From NCBI RefSeq assembly GCF_000421185.1, contig NZ_ATWJ01000013.1:124001-188000 (forward strand): a stretch of DNA of 64,000 nt, read 5' to 3'. Every line of letters begins with the position of its first letter. Position 1 is the stretch's first letter. Positions 46,001 to 54,536 of the stretch are shown here, one piece after another. Origin of the DNA: Ornithinimicrobium pekingense DSM 21552 (lineage in GTDB: Bacteria; Actinomycetota; Actinomycetes; Actinomycetales; Dermatophilaceae). The notes under the pieces were generated by a model. That model made no database searches and was not told where the DNA came from. It saw only the letters and a program-made list of their open reading frames with translations. The position numbers were made by a program, and so were the translations under genes.

Positions 46001-46276
46001 GACCGCGGCACCGCGCTGATCGAGGGCGCCCGCCACCGGCTGCGACCGATCATCATGACCGCGCTCGCGACCATCCTGGCCCTGACCCCGATGGCCCTGG
46101 CGATCACCGGCGGCGGAGCGTTCATCTCCCAGCCGCTGGCCATCGTGGTCATCGGCGGCCTGGTCACCTCGACGCTGCTGACGCTGATCCTGGTGCCGGT
46201 GCTCTACGAGCTGGTCGAGCGGGGCGCCGCCTGGGCCGGCGGCCTGCGCGGACGGCGGGCGGCCCGCCGGGCCTGA
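43007..46276 (+). CDS. RND-family efflux pump, AcrB/SwrC-like
   Basis: 1089 residues, two repeats of one helix, a large extracytoplasmic loop and five helices. LTLFSVRNRALVAL begins the first helix, FVGGQVGELFRPFAVTVALAML belongs to helices of the first half, and VGMLMLVGIVVTNAIVLIDLVNQYRARG to the second. It is like SwrC/YerP of Gram-positive bacteria; no adaptor or outer-membrane partner is nearby, as expected. An Ala-rich insert at about 254-310 (AAAQQRTAAAEARTAADD and similar) is unusual. Likely proton-driven export of hydrophobic compounds. Confidence 0.9.
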   Translation: MSRLTLFSVRNRALVALTTLFAVVAGLWSTSALPRELFPSLQFPVLAVTTPVPGSSSSVVEEQVTEPVEVVAQGLNNVVEVTSTSTDGFSSVVVELDYGTDLGAVQTDLQRAVLAQAPNLPDGAEPQIFAGNLDDFPIIQLAATGGEGVDADELVDRLERLVVPEIEDVDGVRAATLSGVADRVVTVDLDDEEAAEAGATVPSVAQLLQANGVVVPGGTVLDGDAELPVLVGSRLTSVEQIEALPLLTPQVMGMQQAAAQQRTAAAEARTAADDATAAAAASPADPELAAGAAAAQAAAEQAETALEEAGEVEVPTLGDVAEVTLETRAATAYTRTNGEPSVGIAITKTPDGNAVEISHDLADLQAEFGTALGGGELVTIYDGAPFIEKSIEDLATEGVLGLGFAILVVLVFLLSVRLTLVTALSIPLSLLIALIGLQALGYSLNILTLGALTIAVGRVVDDSIVVIENIKRHIARGDERRTAVVEATREVAGAITSATVATVAVFLPLGFVGGQVGELFRPFAVTVALAMLASLLVALTIIPVLGYWFLGGGRATPGRHEEEPDEARDTPDRLQRAYLPVLRTAVAHPWVTVLLAALVLGGTGYAATLLKTDFIGSAGENTLQATLTMPTGTRLTDTDEQARQVEEWLADQDEVAAYQVVAGSPGGIEAVFLGSGANTATFAMTLEEGVDGEAFGEELTAHVEEQLGEGASLVATAGQQMGSTDLEVVVQAQDEDDLRAAAGSVTELVQDVGATDVTNDLTDTVPSLRVRVDRAAAAEAGVTEAQVGQLVQAATDGTRVGRVEFDARQVDVLVRQGAADDVDGLEELQVATTADGDPVLLGEVAELETVEEAVTITRVDGLRAATVSGRPSGDDLGALSAQLGERLDGLEVPDGVQVELAGVSADQQSAFNALGLALLAAIAIVYLVMVATFNSLVQPLILLVSVPFAATGSIGLLLLTDKPLDVASMVGMLMLVGIVVTNAIVLIDLVNQYRARGLDRGTALIEGARHRLRPIIMTALATILALTPMALAITGGGAFISQPLAIVVIGGLVTSTLLTLILVPVLYELVERGAAWAGGLRGRRAARRA

Positions 46277-46351
46277 CCGGCGGCGCAGCGGCGGTCCGCG
46301 GCCTCGCGCGGCGGGGCGGGGAGGGCGGGAGCGCGGCGGCCGAGTGCGCCC

Positions 46352-46452
46352 GCACGGGCTCAGCGTTCTCGTGCGGGCTCAGCGTTCTCGTGCGGGGGAA
46401 GCTTCCCCCGCACGAGAGGACTTCCCCGGCACACGACGGCGTCCCCGGCACG
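46352..46452. repeat. Palindrome with 19-bp-period repeats, locus E
   Basis: The centre (46386-46417) is a perfect 32-bp palindrome whose middle is the same as locus D (GGGGGAAGCTTCCCCC). On the left are two 19-base units, GCACGGGCTCAGCGTTCTC and GTGCGGGCTCAGCGTTCTC; on the right are GAGAGGACTTCCCCGGCAC and ACGACGGCGTCCCCGGCAC. Left and right units are complements of one family. Lies between the convergent RND and BCCT genes. Confidence 0.8.
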
Positions 46453-46453
46453 A

Positions 46454-46490
46454 GGCACGGCCCCCCACCCGCGGGCCGGGGGGCTGTGCC
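46454..46490 (-). terminator. Terminator of the BCCT gene
   Basis: GGCACGGCCCCCC pairs with GGGGGGCTGTGCC (13 pairs, one G-U) around an 11-base loop, ten bases beyond the BCCT stop. No T-tract is evident. Confidence 0.75.
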
Positions 46491-46500
46491 GGGTATGGCG

Positions 46501-48192
46501 TCAGGGCGCCCGGTCGTCAGCGCCCTGGTCGACCGTGCTCTGCTCGGTGACCCCCGGGGTGGTCGCTGTCGGCGTGGCCGTGGCGCGGTCGTCGACGCCC
46601 TCCTTCGGCACGATCGCCCCCTCGCCGGCCGGGACCAGCCCCTTGCGCACGATGAAGGGCTCCTCGCGGAAGGCCATGATGAGCATCGGCACCATCGCGA
46701 AGACGAGCACGAAGACCGGCAGGCCCATGACCGTGATCACCTGCTGCAGCGAGGCGAGCGCCTCGTCACCGCCCAGGACGATCAGGCTGGCCGCGACCGC
46801 GCCCTCGGAGACGCCCCAGAACACCCGCTGCCGGGTCGGGCCGCCCTCGGCCTCGCCGGAGCAGAGCATGTCGACGACGAGGGAGGCGGAGTCGGAGGAG
46901 GTGGCGAAGAACAGCGCGACCACGACGATCGCGACACCGGAGACGAAGGTGGCGGCGGGGAAGTTCTCGAAGAAGGCGAACATCGCCAGCGGCACGCTCT
47001 CGGCCACGGCCGCCGACAGGTCGCCGCCGCTGCCGCCGATGCCGTCGATCTCCATCGCCGACCACCCGAAGATGACGAACCAGACCAGCGTGAACAGCGA
47101 CGGCGCGACCAGCACGCCACCGACGAACTCACGGATGGTCCGACCGCGCGAGATGCGCGCCAGGAAGATGCCCATGAACGGCGACCAGGTCACCGTCCAG
47201 GCCCAGTAGAAGACCGTCCAGCTGCCCTGCCAGCCCCAGCCGCCCTCCTTGGAGAACTCCGCCATCGAGTCGTTCCAGAACGACAGCCGCACCACGTCCT
47301 GCAGGTAGTAGCCCAGGCTCTCCAGGATCTGCCGGAGCAGGAAGATCGTCTCGCCGAAGAACAGCACGAAGAGCATGAGGCCGATGGCCATGCCGATGTT
47401 GAGGTTGGACAGCCGCTTCACGCCCTTGTCCAGGCCGGCGACGATCGAGGCGGTGGCCACCACGGTCAGGACCGTGATGATGACCACCCTCAGCCAGACC
47501 GCGTCCTGCAGGCCGGTCAGCGCGCTCAGCCCCGCGCTGATCTGGGAGGTGCCCAGCCCCAGCGACACGGCCAGGCCGAAGATGGTGCCGAGGACGGCGA
47601 AGACGTCGATGACCTTGCCCGGCGTCCCGTAGATGCGCTCCTTGAGCAGCGGGTAGAACGCCGAGGAGAAGCGCAGCGGCAGGCCCTTGCGGTAGACGAA
47701 GTAGCCGAACGCGAGCCCGGGCAGGGTGAAGATCGCCCAGGTGTGGATGCTCAGGTGGTAGAGCGAGATGCTCATCGCGTTGCGCGCGGCCTCGACCGAG
47801 TAGGGCTCGACGCCGGAGAACGGGGGCGTGGCGAAGTGCGACATGGGCTCGGCCACGCCCCAGAACATCAGCACGGTGCCGATGCCGCCGGCGAAGAGCA
47901 TCGCGAACCACGACAGGTTGGTGTAGGCTGGCCGGTCGTCGTCGCCGCCCAGCCGCAGCGAGCCGTAGCGGCTCAGCGCGACCCAGATGAGGAAGACCAC
48001 CCAGGTCGTGACGCCCAGGATGAAGAACCAGCCGAGCCGGGTGACGACCCAGTCACGGCCCTGGCCGAAGACCTCCCCCAGCGGCCCGGGGAAGGCCAGC
48101 AGGAGGATCAGGATGACGATCATCAGGCCTGCGGACCAGAAGAAGATGTGGGGGTTGGTCCTCAGTCCGAGCCGGCGGGCGAGTGCTTCCAT
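46501..48192 (-). CDS. BCCT-family transporter (betaine/carnitine/choline type)
   Basis: 563 residues, twelve helices. The family signature region is visible around WTVFYWAWTVTWSPFMGIFLARISRGRTIREF, with the conserved tryptophans, and AMLFAGGIGTVLMFWGVAEP earlier. LGTSQISAGL and WSFGxxx-like segments are consistent with sodium-coupled uptake of a quaternary amine such as glycine betaine for osmoprotection. The hydrophilic C-terminus ends in a Thr/Ala-rich tail that in related carriers can sense osmolarity. Confidence 0.93.
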   Translation of the reverse strand: MEALARRLGLRTNPHIFFWSAGLMIVILILLLAFPGPLGEVFGQGRDWVVTRLGWFFILGVTTWVVFLIWVALSRYGSLRLGGDDDRPAYTNLSWFAMLFAGGIGTVLMFWGVAEPMSHFATPPFSGVEPYSVEAARNAMSISLYHLSIHTWAIFTLPGLAFGYFVYRKGLPLRFSSAFYPLLKERIYGTPGKVIDVFAVLGTIFGLAVSLGLGTSQISAGLSALTGLQDAVWLRVVIITVLTVVATASIVAGLDKGVKRLSNLNIGMAIGLMLFVLFFGETIFLLRQILESLGYYLQDVVRLSFWNDSMAEFSKEGGWGWQGSWTVFYWAWTVTWSPFMGIFLARISRGRTIREFVGGVLVAPSLFTLVWFVIFGWSAMEIDGIGGSGGDLSAAVAESVPLAMFAFFENFPAATFVSGVAIVVVALFFATSSDSASLVVDMLCSGEAEGGPTRQRVFWGVSEGAVAASLIVLGGDEALASLQQVITVMGLPVFVLVFAMVPMLIMAFREEPFIVRKGLVPAGEGAIVPKEGVDDRATATPTATTPGVTEQSTVDQGADDRAP

Positions 48193-48275
48193 GCCCTAGA
48201 GGTTTTCGCACTCACGGCGGGGTGTCCACCGGAGCGCCGCCCGGCGGCGTCCCCGCGCCGTCACCAGCCCCACCC

Positions 48276-49655
48276 TCAGCGCGGCACGGTGCCCCACCCC
48301 TCGGGCCCGCCGGTGCCGGCCTCGTACTCCTCCATCGGGACGCGGTCGGCCCGCCACGCCTCGAGCACGGGCTCCACGATCCGCCACATCTGCTCGGCCG
48401 TGTCGCCGCGGATCGACAGCATCGGGTTGCTGTCCAGGATGCCGGCCAGCACCTCCCCGTAGGGCCGCATCCGGGGCTGGCCGAGGGTGGTGTGCAGCCG
48501 CTTCTGCTCCAGGTCCAGCGGGTCGCCCTCGGCGTTGATCGAGATGTCGAGGCTGACCGCGCCGGGGCGCAGCTCCAGGACCAGCTGGTCGGGCGACCCG
48601 CTGTCGTGCAGGCCGTCGGGGATGTGGGAGGGCTCGCGGAAGGTGACGACGATCTCCTTGCGGTTGTCCCCCATCGCCTTGCCGCTGCGCAGCACGAACG
48701 GCACGCCGCTCCAGCGCTGGTTGCGGACCGCGACGGTGAGCTGGGCCAGCGTCTCGGTGCCGCGCGCGGGGTCGACGCCCTCCTCGGCGGCGTAGTCGGG
48801 CACCTGCCGGCCGTCGATGGTGCCGGCCGTGTAGCGGGCGCGACGGGAGGCCACGACCGGGTCGTCACCCCACAGGCTGGTCGCCCGCAGGACCTGGGCC
48901 TTGAGCGAGCGCAGCTCCTCGTGGTCCATGCTCGCCGGCGACTCCATCGCGAACATCGCCAGCACCTGGAGCAGGTGCGACTGCGTCATGTCGATGAGGG
49001 CACCGGCGTGGTCGTAGTAGCCGGCCCGCCCCTCCAGCGCCAGGGACTCGTCGTAGTAGATGTCGACGCGCTCGATGTGCTCGGCCGACCACAGCGGCTG
49101 GAAGATCCGGTTGGCGAAGCGCAGGCCCAGCAGGTTGAGCACCGTGTTGATGCCCAGGAAGTGGTCGATCCGGAAGATCCGGTCTTCGGGCACCACGCGG
49201 GTGGCCTGCCGGTTGAGCTCGACGGCGCTGGCCAGGTCGTGACCGAACGGCTTCTCCATGGCCAGGCGGGTGCCCTCCGGCAGGGAGATCTGCTCCAGCA
49301 GCCGGCACACCTGCACGGTGACCTGCGGCGGGAGGGCGAAGTAGATCACCAGACCGTCCTCGACCGACTCCACGAGGTCGCGCAGCTGGGACACCTCGAG
49401 CGCCTCGGTGACCTCGTAGCGGGCGTCGGCCACGACGCGGTCGACCGTCTCCTGCGGGGCCTCGGCCTCCTCGAAGGACTCCCGGACCCGCCGGTGCCAC
49501 TCCTCCTGGGCCATCTCCTCCCGGTCGGCGCCGACGACCACCACGTGGCGGTCCGGCTCGACCCGCAGCAGCGAGCCCAGGCCGGGCAGCAGGAGGCGGC
49601 GGGTCAGGTCCCCGCCGGCGCCGATGATCAGGAGCGTGGTGGCTGCGTCAGGCAT
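48276..49655 (-). CDS. Glucose-6-phosphate dehydrogenase-like protein, divergent
   Basis: 459 residues. N-terminal GAGGDLTRRLLLPGL is the NADP site (usual GASGDLTKRKL), MEKPFGHD is present, and RNQRWSGVPFVLRSGKAM matches the C-terminal domain. The substrate signature usually reads RIDHYLGKE; here it is RIDHFLGIN (162-170), so the phosphate-contacting lysine is missing while the catalytic His stays. It may use a different substrate or be weak. ATG at 49655 preferred, with AAGG nine bases upstream; 49664 is possible. A lactonase gene lies nearby, on the same strand. Confidence 0.85.
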   Translation of the reverse strand: MPDAATTLLIIGAGGDLTRRLLLPGLGSLLRVEPDRHVVVVGADREEMAQEEWHRRVRESFEEAEAPQETVDRVVADARYEVTEALEVSQLRDLVESVEDGLVIYFALPPQVTVQVCRLLEQISLPEGTRLAMEKPFGHDLASAVELNRQATRVVPEDRIFRIDHFLGINTVLNLLGLRFANRIFQPLWSAEHIERVDIYYDESLALEGRAGYYDHAGALIDMTQSHLLQVLAMFAMESPASMDHEELRSLKAQVLRATSLWGDDPVVASRRARYTAGTIDGRQVPDYAAEEGVDPARGTETLAQLTVAVRNQRWSGVPFVLRSGKAMGDNRKEIVVTFREPSHIPDGLHDSGSPDQLVLELRPGAVSLDISINAEGDPLDLEQKRLHTTLGQPRMRPYGEVLAGILDSNPMLSIRGDTAEQMWRIVEPVLEAWRADRVPMEEYEAGTGGPEGWGTVPR

Positions 49656-49680
49656 GCGGCCCATCCTTGCAGCCGACCGT

Positions 49681-49697
49681 CCGGACCGCCGGTCCGG
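49681..49697. promoter_or_regulatory. Dyad between the G6PDH-like and DedA-like genes
   Basis: CCGGACC, GCC, GGTCCGG: a short perfect inverted repeat in the gap between divergent genes, just before TACGCT (49702). Candidate operator; short enough to be chance at this GC. Confidence 0.3.
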
Positions 49698-49716
49698 CGC
49701 GTACGCTGGGCGCGCG

Positions 49717-50274
49717 ATGCGGACGGTGGCGGCAGGTCAGACGGAGGGCACGAGCGGCTTCTTCTGGGAGAGCCAGGGCTTCGTCGTCGCCTTCCTCTTC
49801 CTCCTGGCCGTCGCCATGCTGCGGGGACAGGCCACCTACTGGCTCGCCCGGGTCGTCACCGAGCAGACGCTGGCCCGCACCGCCCCCACGAGCGGCTGGC
49901 GTGCCGGGGTCCACGCCTGGCTCCGGGGCGAGGGGGTCGCGCGCGGCCGCGCCTCGCTGCAGCGGTGGGGGCTGGTCATGGTTCCCCTGTGCTACCTCAC
50001 CGTCGGCTTCCAGACGCTGGTGCTCGCGGCGGCCGGGATGATCCGCGTGCCGTGGGTGCCGTTCACCCTCGCCCAGCTGCCCGGGGCCGCGGCCTGGGGC
50101 CTGATCTACAGCACGATCGGCTTCGCGGTCTGGGGCGCGACGATCGCCGCGCTGGCGGGGCAGCCGCTGGCGGTCGCCGCGCTCGCGGCCGTGCTGGTCG
50201 TGGCCGGCGCGACGGTGGTGCTGCGCCGGCGGCGCCGGGAGATCGGCCGGGCCCGCAGCGGCGCCGCGACCTGA
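49717..50274 (+). CDS. Small DedA/VTT-like membrane protein
   Basis: 185 residues with about four hydrophobic segments. FLFLLAVAMLRGQATYWLARVV, LVMVPLCYLTVGFQTLVLAAAGMIRVPW and FTLAQLPGAAAWGLIYSTIG resemble the re-entrant loop and glycine-rich helix of DedA/VTT proteins, which flip or translocate lipids. The match is not strong. TACGCT lies nine bases before the ATG. Confidence 0.55.
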   Translation: MRTVAAGQTEGTSGFFWESQGFVVAFLFLLAVAMLRGQATYWLARVVTEQTLARTAPTSGWRAGVHAWLRGEGVARGRASLQRWGLVMVPLCYLTVGFQTLVLAAAGMIRVPWVPFTLAQLPGAAAWGLIYSTIGFAVWGATIAALAGQPLAVAALAAVLVVAGATVVLRRRRREIGRARSGAAT

Positions 50275-50302
50275 GCCACCCGCCGTCCTCCGGGGCCGCG
50301 TC

Positions 50303-51328
50303 TCAGCCGACCCAGGTGGGCGCCGACCACGCCAGGCTGTGGCCCGTCTCCTCCAGCAGCCCCTGGTCCACCGCCCACACGTCGACCGACCCCTCCTTCT
50401 CCGCCGCCACCAGCAGCCGGCGCCCCTCTTGACCGGGCAGCCAGCCGATGAACCGCGGCCAGTGCGCGACCACGACCTGCTGACGCAGCGTGAGGTGCCC
50501 GCGCTCGCCGACGGCGAACACCGACACGGTGTCGGTGCCGCGCGTGGAGACGTAGACGTGCGCACCGTCGGGGGAGACGACGATGCCGCCGGTCGTGGTC
50601 TCCCCGGGGCCGGGGCCCTCGGGAGCCGTGGTGACCGTCTGCGTCACCGACCAGCCCGACCCGTCGCGCCCGAGCGTGTGCACGGTCTGGTCCAGCTCGC
50701 CGACCACCCACACCAGGTCGTCGCGGCCCGGCGCCGGCGCCAGGTGGCGCGGCCCGCTGCCGGGCGGCAGCACGACGTCACCGGTATGCCGCAGCGCGCC
50801 ACCCTCCTCCACGCTCACCTCGCGCACCCGGTCCGAGCCCAGGTCGCACACGAGCAGCCGCCGGTCGTCGAGGAACACCGCCTGGTGGGCGTGCGCGGAG
50901 TCCTGCCGCTCGTGCGGCCCGTCGCCCTCGAGCTGCAGCTCGTCGACCAGCTCCAGCGTGCCGCCGTCCCCGTCCCCGTCCCCGCCTGCCCCCGTCGAGA
51001 CCAGCCCGACGCTGCCGCTGACGTAGTTGCTGGCGACCAGCCACCGGCCGTCCGGCGAGAGCGCGAGGTGCGCGGGCCCCATACCCCCGCTCGGCGCGGA
51101 CGCGACCACCCCCTCGCCGTCACGCACCCGCACGACCTGCGAGCCCTCCCCCTCGGCGACGGCATACAGGTCCGGGCCGTCCCCGGGGCGCACGAGCCAG
51201 GACGGGTCCGCGGGGCCCGGGAGCGGCTCGACGTCCCCGAAGCCGCGGTCGGTGAGGGTCACCCGGGCCAGGCCGGAGCGGCCCTCGGGCTGGTCGGTCG
51301 TGTATCCGCCGAGGTAGAGGGTCGTCAT
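50303..51328 (-). CDS. Lactonase-family beta-propeller protein (YbhE/Pgl type)
   Basis: 341 residues with repeated blades of the form LALSPDGRWLVASNY, GTDTVSVFAVGERGHLTLRQ and VSPDGAHVYVSTRG. It is the seven-bladed lactonase fold of E. coli 6-phosphogluconolactonase. Proximity to the G6PDH-like gene on the same strand supports a role in the oxidative pentose phosphate pathway or a related sugar-acid lactone. ATG at 51328. Confidence 0.85.
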   Translation of the reverse strand: MTTLYLGGYTTDQPEGRSGLARVTLTDRGFGDVEPLPGPADPSWLVRPGDGPDLYAVAEGEGSQVVRVRDGEGVVASAPSGGMGPAHLALSPDGRWLVASNYVSGSVGLVSTGAGGDGDGDGGTLELVDELQLEGDGPHERQDSAHAHQAVFLDDRRLLVCDLGSDRVREVSVEEGGALRHTGDVVLPPGSGPRHLAPAPGRDDLVWVVGELDQTVHTLGRDGSGWSVTQTVTTAPEGPGPGETTTGGIVVSPDGAHVYVSTRGTDTVSVFAVGERGHLTLRQQVVVAHWPRFIGWLPGQEGRRLLVAAEKEGSVDVWAVDQGLLEETGHSLAWSAPTWVG

Positions 51329-51403
51329 GGCGTCATGGTGTCAGCGACCGGCCGGGCCCACCAGCCGACGGGCGACGGGAGCGGGCGGGCCTACAGTTGC
51401 CCC

Positions 51404-53119
51404 ATGGGCCGCGAGTACGACCAGGACACGACCGTCGGCAACAGCACGCTGCGCATCCGCACCCGCGGACGCGCCGTGCTGTCCAACCCGATGACCAACC
51501 GCGGCACGGCGTTCACCGCCGCCGAGCGCGAGGACCTCGAGATCGACGGGCTGATGCCGACCGGCTTCACGACGCTGGAGAACCAGACCCGACGCGTCTA
51601 CGAGCAGTTCCGCTCCAACAAGTCGATGCTCGGCAAGTTCCTGACGCTCAACGCGCTGCGCGACCGCAACGAGGTGCTCTTCTACCACCTGCTCTCCAGC
51701 CACCTGGAGGAGATGCTGCCGGTCATCTACACGCCCACGATCGGTGAGGCGATCGAGCGGTTCAGCTCGACCTACAACCGGCCGCGCGGGGTCTTCCTGT
51801 CCATCGACCACCCCGAGAAGATCGAGAAGAGCCTGCTCAACTACGGGCTGGGGGCCGAGGACGTCGACCTGATCTGCGTCACCGACTCCGAGGGCATCCT
51901 GGGCATCGGCGACCAGGGGATCGGCGGCATCCAGATCGCGATCGGCAAGCTGTCCGTCTACACCGCGGCGGCCGGGATCCACCCGCGCCGCAGCATCCCC
52001 GTCGTGCTGGACACCGGCACCGACAACCTCGGCCTGCTCTCCAACGACCTCTACCTCGGCGAGCGCCACAGCCGCGTGCGCGGCCAGCGCTACGACGACT
52101 TCATCGAGCAGTTCGTGCAGACCGTCACCCGGGTCTTCCCCAACGCGATGATCCACTGGGAGGACGTCGGCACCGCCAACGCCTACCGGATCCTGGACCG
52201 CTACAAGGACGAGGTCTGCACCTTCAACGACGACATCCAGGGCACCGCCGCCGTCGTGCTCGCGGCGCTGCTCGCGGCGGTCGAGGTGACCGGCGTCGAC
52301 CTGGACGACCACCGGATCGTGGTCTTCGGCGCGGGCAGCGCGGGTATGGGGATCGCCGGCCTGGTGCGCGACGAGATGCTGCGGACCGGACGCTCGGAGA
52401 CCGAGGAGGAGGCCTACTCCCGCTTCTGGCCGATCGGGATCCAGGGCCTCTACCTCGAGGGCGACCACCGGCTGCACGACTTCCAGAAGCCGTGGGCGCG
52501 CAAGCGGCTCGACATCGCCGGCTGGGACGTGCAGGACCCCGAGCGCATGACCCTGCTCGACGTGGTCCGCAACGTGCGCCCGACCATCCTCATCGGCACC
52601 TCGACCCGGGGCGGCGCCTTCACCCGTGAGGTCGTCGAGGAGATGGCCCGGCACTCGACGCGGCCGATCATCTTCCCGCTGTCCAACCCCACGAGCCGGG
52701 CCGAGGCGACGCCGGCCGACCTGCTGGAGTGGACCGAGGGCCGGGCCCTCGTCGCGACGGGCAGCCCGTTCGAGCCCGTCGACGTCGAGGGCGTGCGGCA
52801 CACGATCGCCCAGTCCAACAACGCGCTGATCTTCCCCGGCCTCGGCCTCGGGGTCGCCGTGAGCCGGGCGTCGCGGGTGACCGAGGGCATGATCTCGGCC
52901 GCGGCCAAGGCGCTCGCCGGCATGGTCAACACCTGGCGGCCCGGCGCCCCGCTGCTGCCGAGCATGAGCGACCTGCGGCTGGTCTCGGCCACGGTGGCGA
53001 TCGCCGTGGTCCGGCAGGCGAGCGAGGAGGGCGTGGCCCAGGTGGCCGTCGAGGACCCGATCCAGCAGGTCTACGAGCGCATGTGGCAGCCCCGCTACCC
53101 CGACATCGAGGCCATCTGA
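51404..53119 (+). CDS. NAD-dependent malic enzyme
   Basis: 571 residues, the large malic-enzyme type. LENQTRRVYEQFR opens the core; TDSEGILGIGDQGIGGI and FNDDIQGTAAVVLAALLAA are the malate/metal-site motifs; VVFGAGSAGMGIAGLV is the NAD-binding loop; PIIFPLSNPTSRAEATPADLL follows. It decarboxylates malate to pyruvate. NAD rather than NADP use is family inference. TACAGT ends six bases before the ATG (leaderless type). Confidence 0.93.
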   Translation: MGREYDQDTTVGNSTLRIRTRGRAVLSNPMTNRGTAFTAAEREDLEIDGLMPTGFTTLENQTRRVYEQFRSNKSMLGKFLTLNALRDRNEVLFYHLLSSHLEEMLPVIYTPTIGEAIERFSSTYNRPRGVFLSIDHPEKIEKSLLNYGLGAEDVDLICVTDSEGILGIGDQGIGGIQIAIGKLSVYTAAAGIHPRRSIPVVLDTGTDNLGLLSNDLYLGERHSRVRGQRYDDFIEQFVQTVTRVFPNAMIHWEDVGTANAYRILDRYKDEVCTFNDDIQGTAAVVLAALLAAVEVTGVDLDDHRIVVFGAGSAGMGIAGLVRDEMLRTGRSETEEEAYSRFWPIGIQGLYLEGDHRLHDFQKPWARKRLDIAGWDVQDPERMTLLDVVRNVRPTILIGTSTRGGAFTREVVEEMARHSTRPIIFPLSNPTSRAEATPADLLEWTEGRALVATGSPFEPVDVEGVRHTIAQSNNALIFPGLGLGVAVSRASRVTEGMISAAAKALAGMVNTWRPGAPLLPSMSDLRLVSATVAIAVVRQASEEGVAQVAVEDPIQQVYERMWQPRYPDIEAI

Positions 53120-53213
53120 GCCGAGGACCGGCCCCGCGAACGCGCCGAGTGACCCACCTTCGCAGCGCCGGACCGCGGACCGAGCGACCGACGTGGGCCG
53201 CTCGGCACATCTC

Positions 53214-54464
53214 TCAGCGAGTGTCGCGGCGGTGGACCAGCAGCGAGAGCCCCAGCAGCACCAGGCCGCCCAGCGACAGCGCCGCGCCGACCAGGGAGGG
53301 CGCGCGGAAGCCGTGGCCCGCGGCGATGACCAGGCCGCCGACGTAGGCGCCGAGGGCGTTGGCGATGTTGAGCGAGGAGTGGTTCATCGCCGCGCCGAGG
53401 GTCTTGGCCGGTCCGGCGACCGCCATCAGCCGCAGCTGCAGGGCGATGACCCACGCCGAGCCGGAGACCGCGACGAGGGAGAGCGTGACCAGCGCCGGCA
53501 CCAGCCAGCGCGAGGTCTGCCAGAAGGCCAGCAGCGAGACGGCCGAGGTCAGCCCCATGAGCAGCAGGGTGCGCAGCACCGACCAGTCGCCCAGCCGGCC
53601 GCCGAGCCAGGTGCCGACGACGGAGAACGCGCCGTGGACGAGCAGGAACACCGGCACCCACGACCGGTCCAGCCCGGTGACGACCTCGACGGTGGGGGCG
53701 ATGTAGGAGTACATCGCGAACATCCCGCCGAAGCCGACCGCGCCGATGAGCATCGTCAGCCAGAACTGCAGGCTGCCGAAGGCGCCCAGCTCGGTGCGGA
53801 AGGAGGCGTGCCGCTCGGCCGCGAACGCCGGCACCCACGCGCGCACGAGCACCGCGGTGAGCACGCCGATGACGGCCACCGCCCAGTAGGCCACCTGCCA
53901 GCCGAGCTGCTGCCCGGCCCAGGTCCCCAGCGGCACGCCCGCGACCATCGCGACCGGCAGGCCGAGCATCACGGTGCCCACCGCGCGGCCGCCGCGCCCG
54001 GGCGGGGCCAGCGCCACCGCCACCAGGGCGGCGAGCCCGAAGTAGGCACCGTGCGGCAGGCCGGCCAGGACGCGGGCGGCCAGGAGGGTGCCGTAGCCCG
54101 GCGCCAGCGCGGTCAGCGCGTTGCCCAGGGCGAAGACGAGCATCAGCCCCACGAGCACGCCGCGCCGCGGGAGCCGGGCGGCGCCCAGGGCGATCAGCGG
54201 CGCACCGACGACCACGCCCACGGCATACGCGGAGATGACGTGCCCGGCCGTCGGGATGTCGACGCCCACGTCCTCGGCGATCTGCGGCAGCAGGCCCATC
54301 GTGACGAACTCGGTGACGCCGACGCCGAAGCCGCCCAGCACGAGCGCGAGGACGACCAGCGCCAGCGTGCGGGCGCGGGGGGTGTCCGGGGGCGCGACGG
54401 GGGGAGCTGCGGGCAGGGTCAACGAAGGAGCCCTCTCTGGGCGGCACGACGGTGGGGGGTCCAT
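53214..54464 (-). CDS. MFS transporter (DHA1/AraJ-type)
   Basis: About 416 residues, twelve helices. GVTEFVTMGLLPQIAEDVGV, ARVLAGLPHGAYFGLAAL and LGLPVAMVAGVPLGTWAGQQLGWQVAYW are typical of AraJ/chloramphenicol- and sugar-efflux DHA1 proteins. Substrate unknown. The start is ambiguous: ATG at 54464 is given; a TTG about 15 codons in also fits. A gap of 94 bases to the malic enzyme stop shows nothing remarkable. Confidence 0.85.
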   Translation of the reverse strand: MDPPPSCRPERAPSLTLPAAPPVAPPDTPRARTLALVVLALVLGGFGVGVTEFVTMGLLPQIAEDVGVDIPTAGHVISAYAVGVVVGAPLIALGAARLPRRGVLVGLMLVFALGNALTALAPGYGTLLAARVLAGLPHGAYFGLAALVAVALAPPGRGGRAVGTVMLGLPVAMVAGVPLGTWAGQQLGWQVAYWAVAVIGVLTAVLVRAWVPAFAAERHASFRTELGAFGSLQFWLTMLIGAVGFGGMFAMYSYIAPTVEVVTGLDRSWVPVFLLVHGAFSVVGTWLGGRLGDWSVLRTLLLMGLTSAVSLLAFWQTSRWLVPALVTLSLVAVSGSAWVIALQLRLMAVAGPAKTLGAAMNHSSLNIANALGAYVGGLVIAAGHGFRAPSLVGAALSLGGLVLLGLSLLVHRRDTR

Positions 54465-54536
54465 CAAGGGTAGGCCCACCGGCGTCTCGTCGACGCCACC
54501 GTGCTACGGCCGCCCGTTCCCTGCCACAGTGGTCCC

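Noticed and set aside
40337-46036. A very long open frame on the minus strand opposite the RND pump
   Set aside because: It is the shadow of the GC-rich pump gene; only its last part (after 42424) has real protein features. The codon pattern and family motifs belong to the plus-strand pump.
53120-53213. Regulatory site between malic enzyme and the MFS gene
   Set aside because: No dyad, repeat or promoter-like pair could be supported in these 94 bases.
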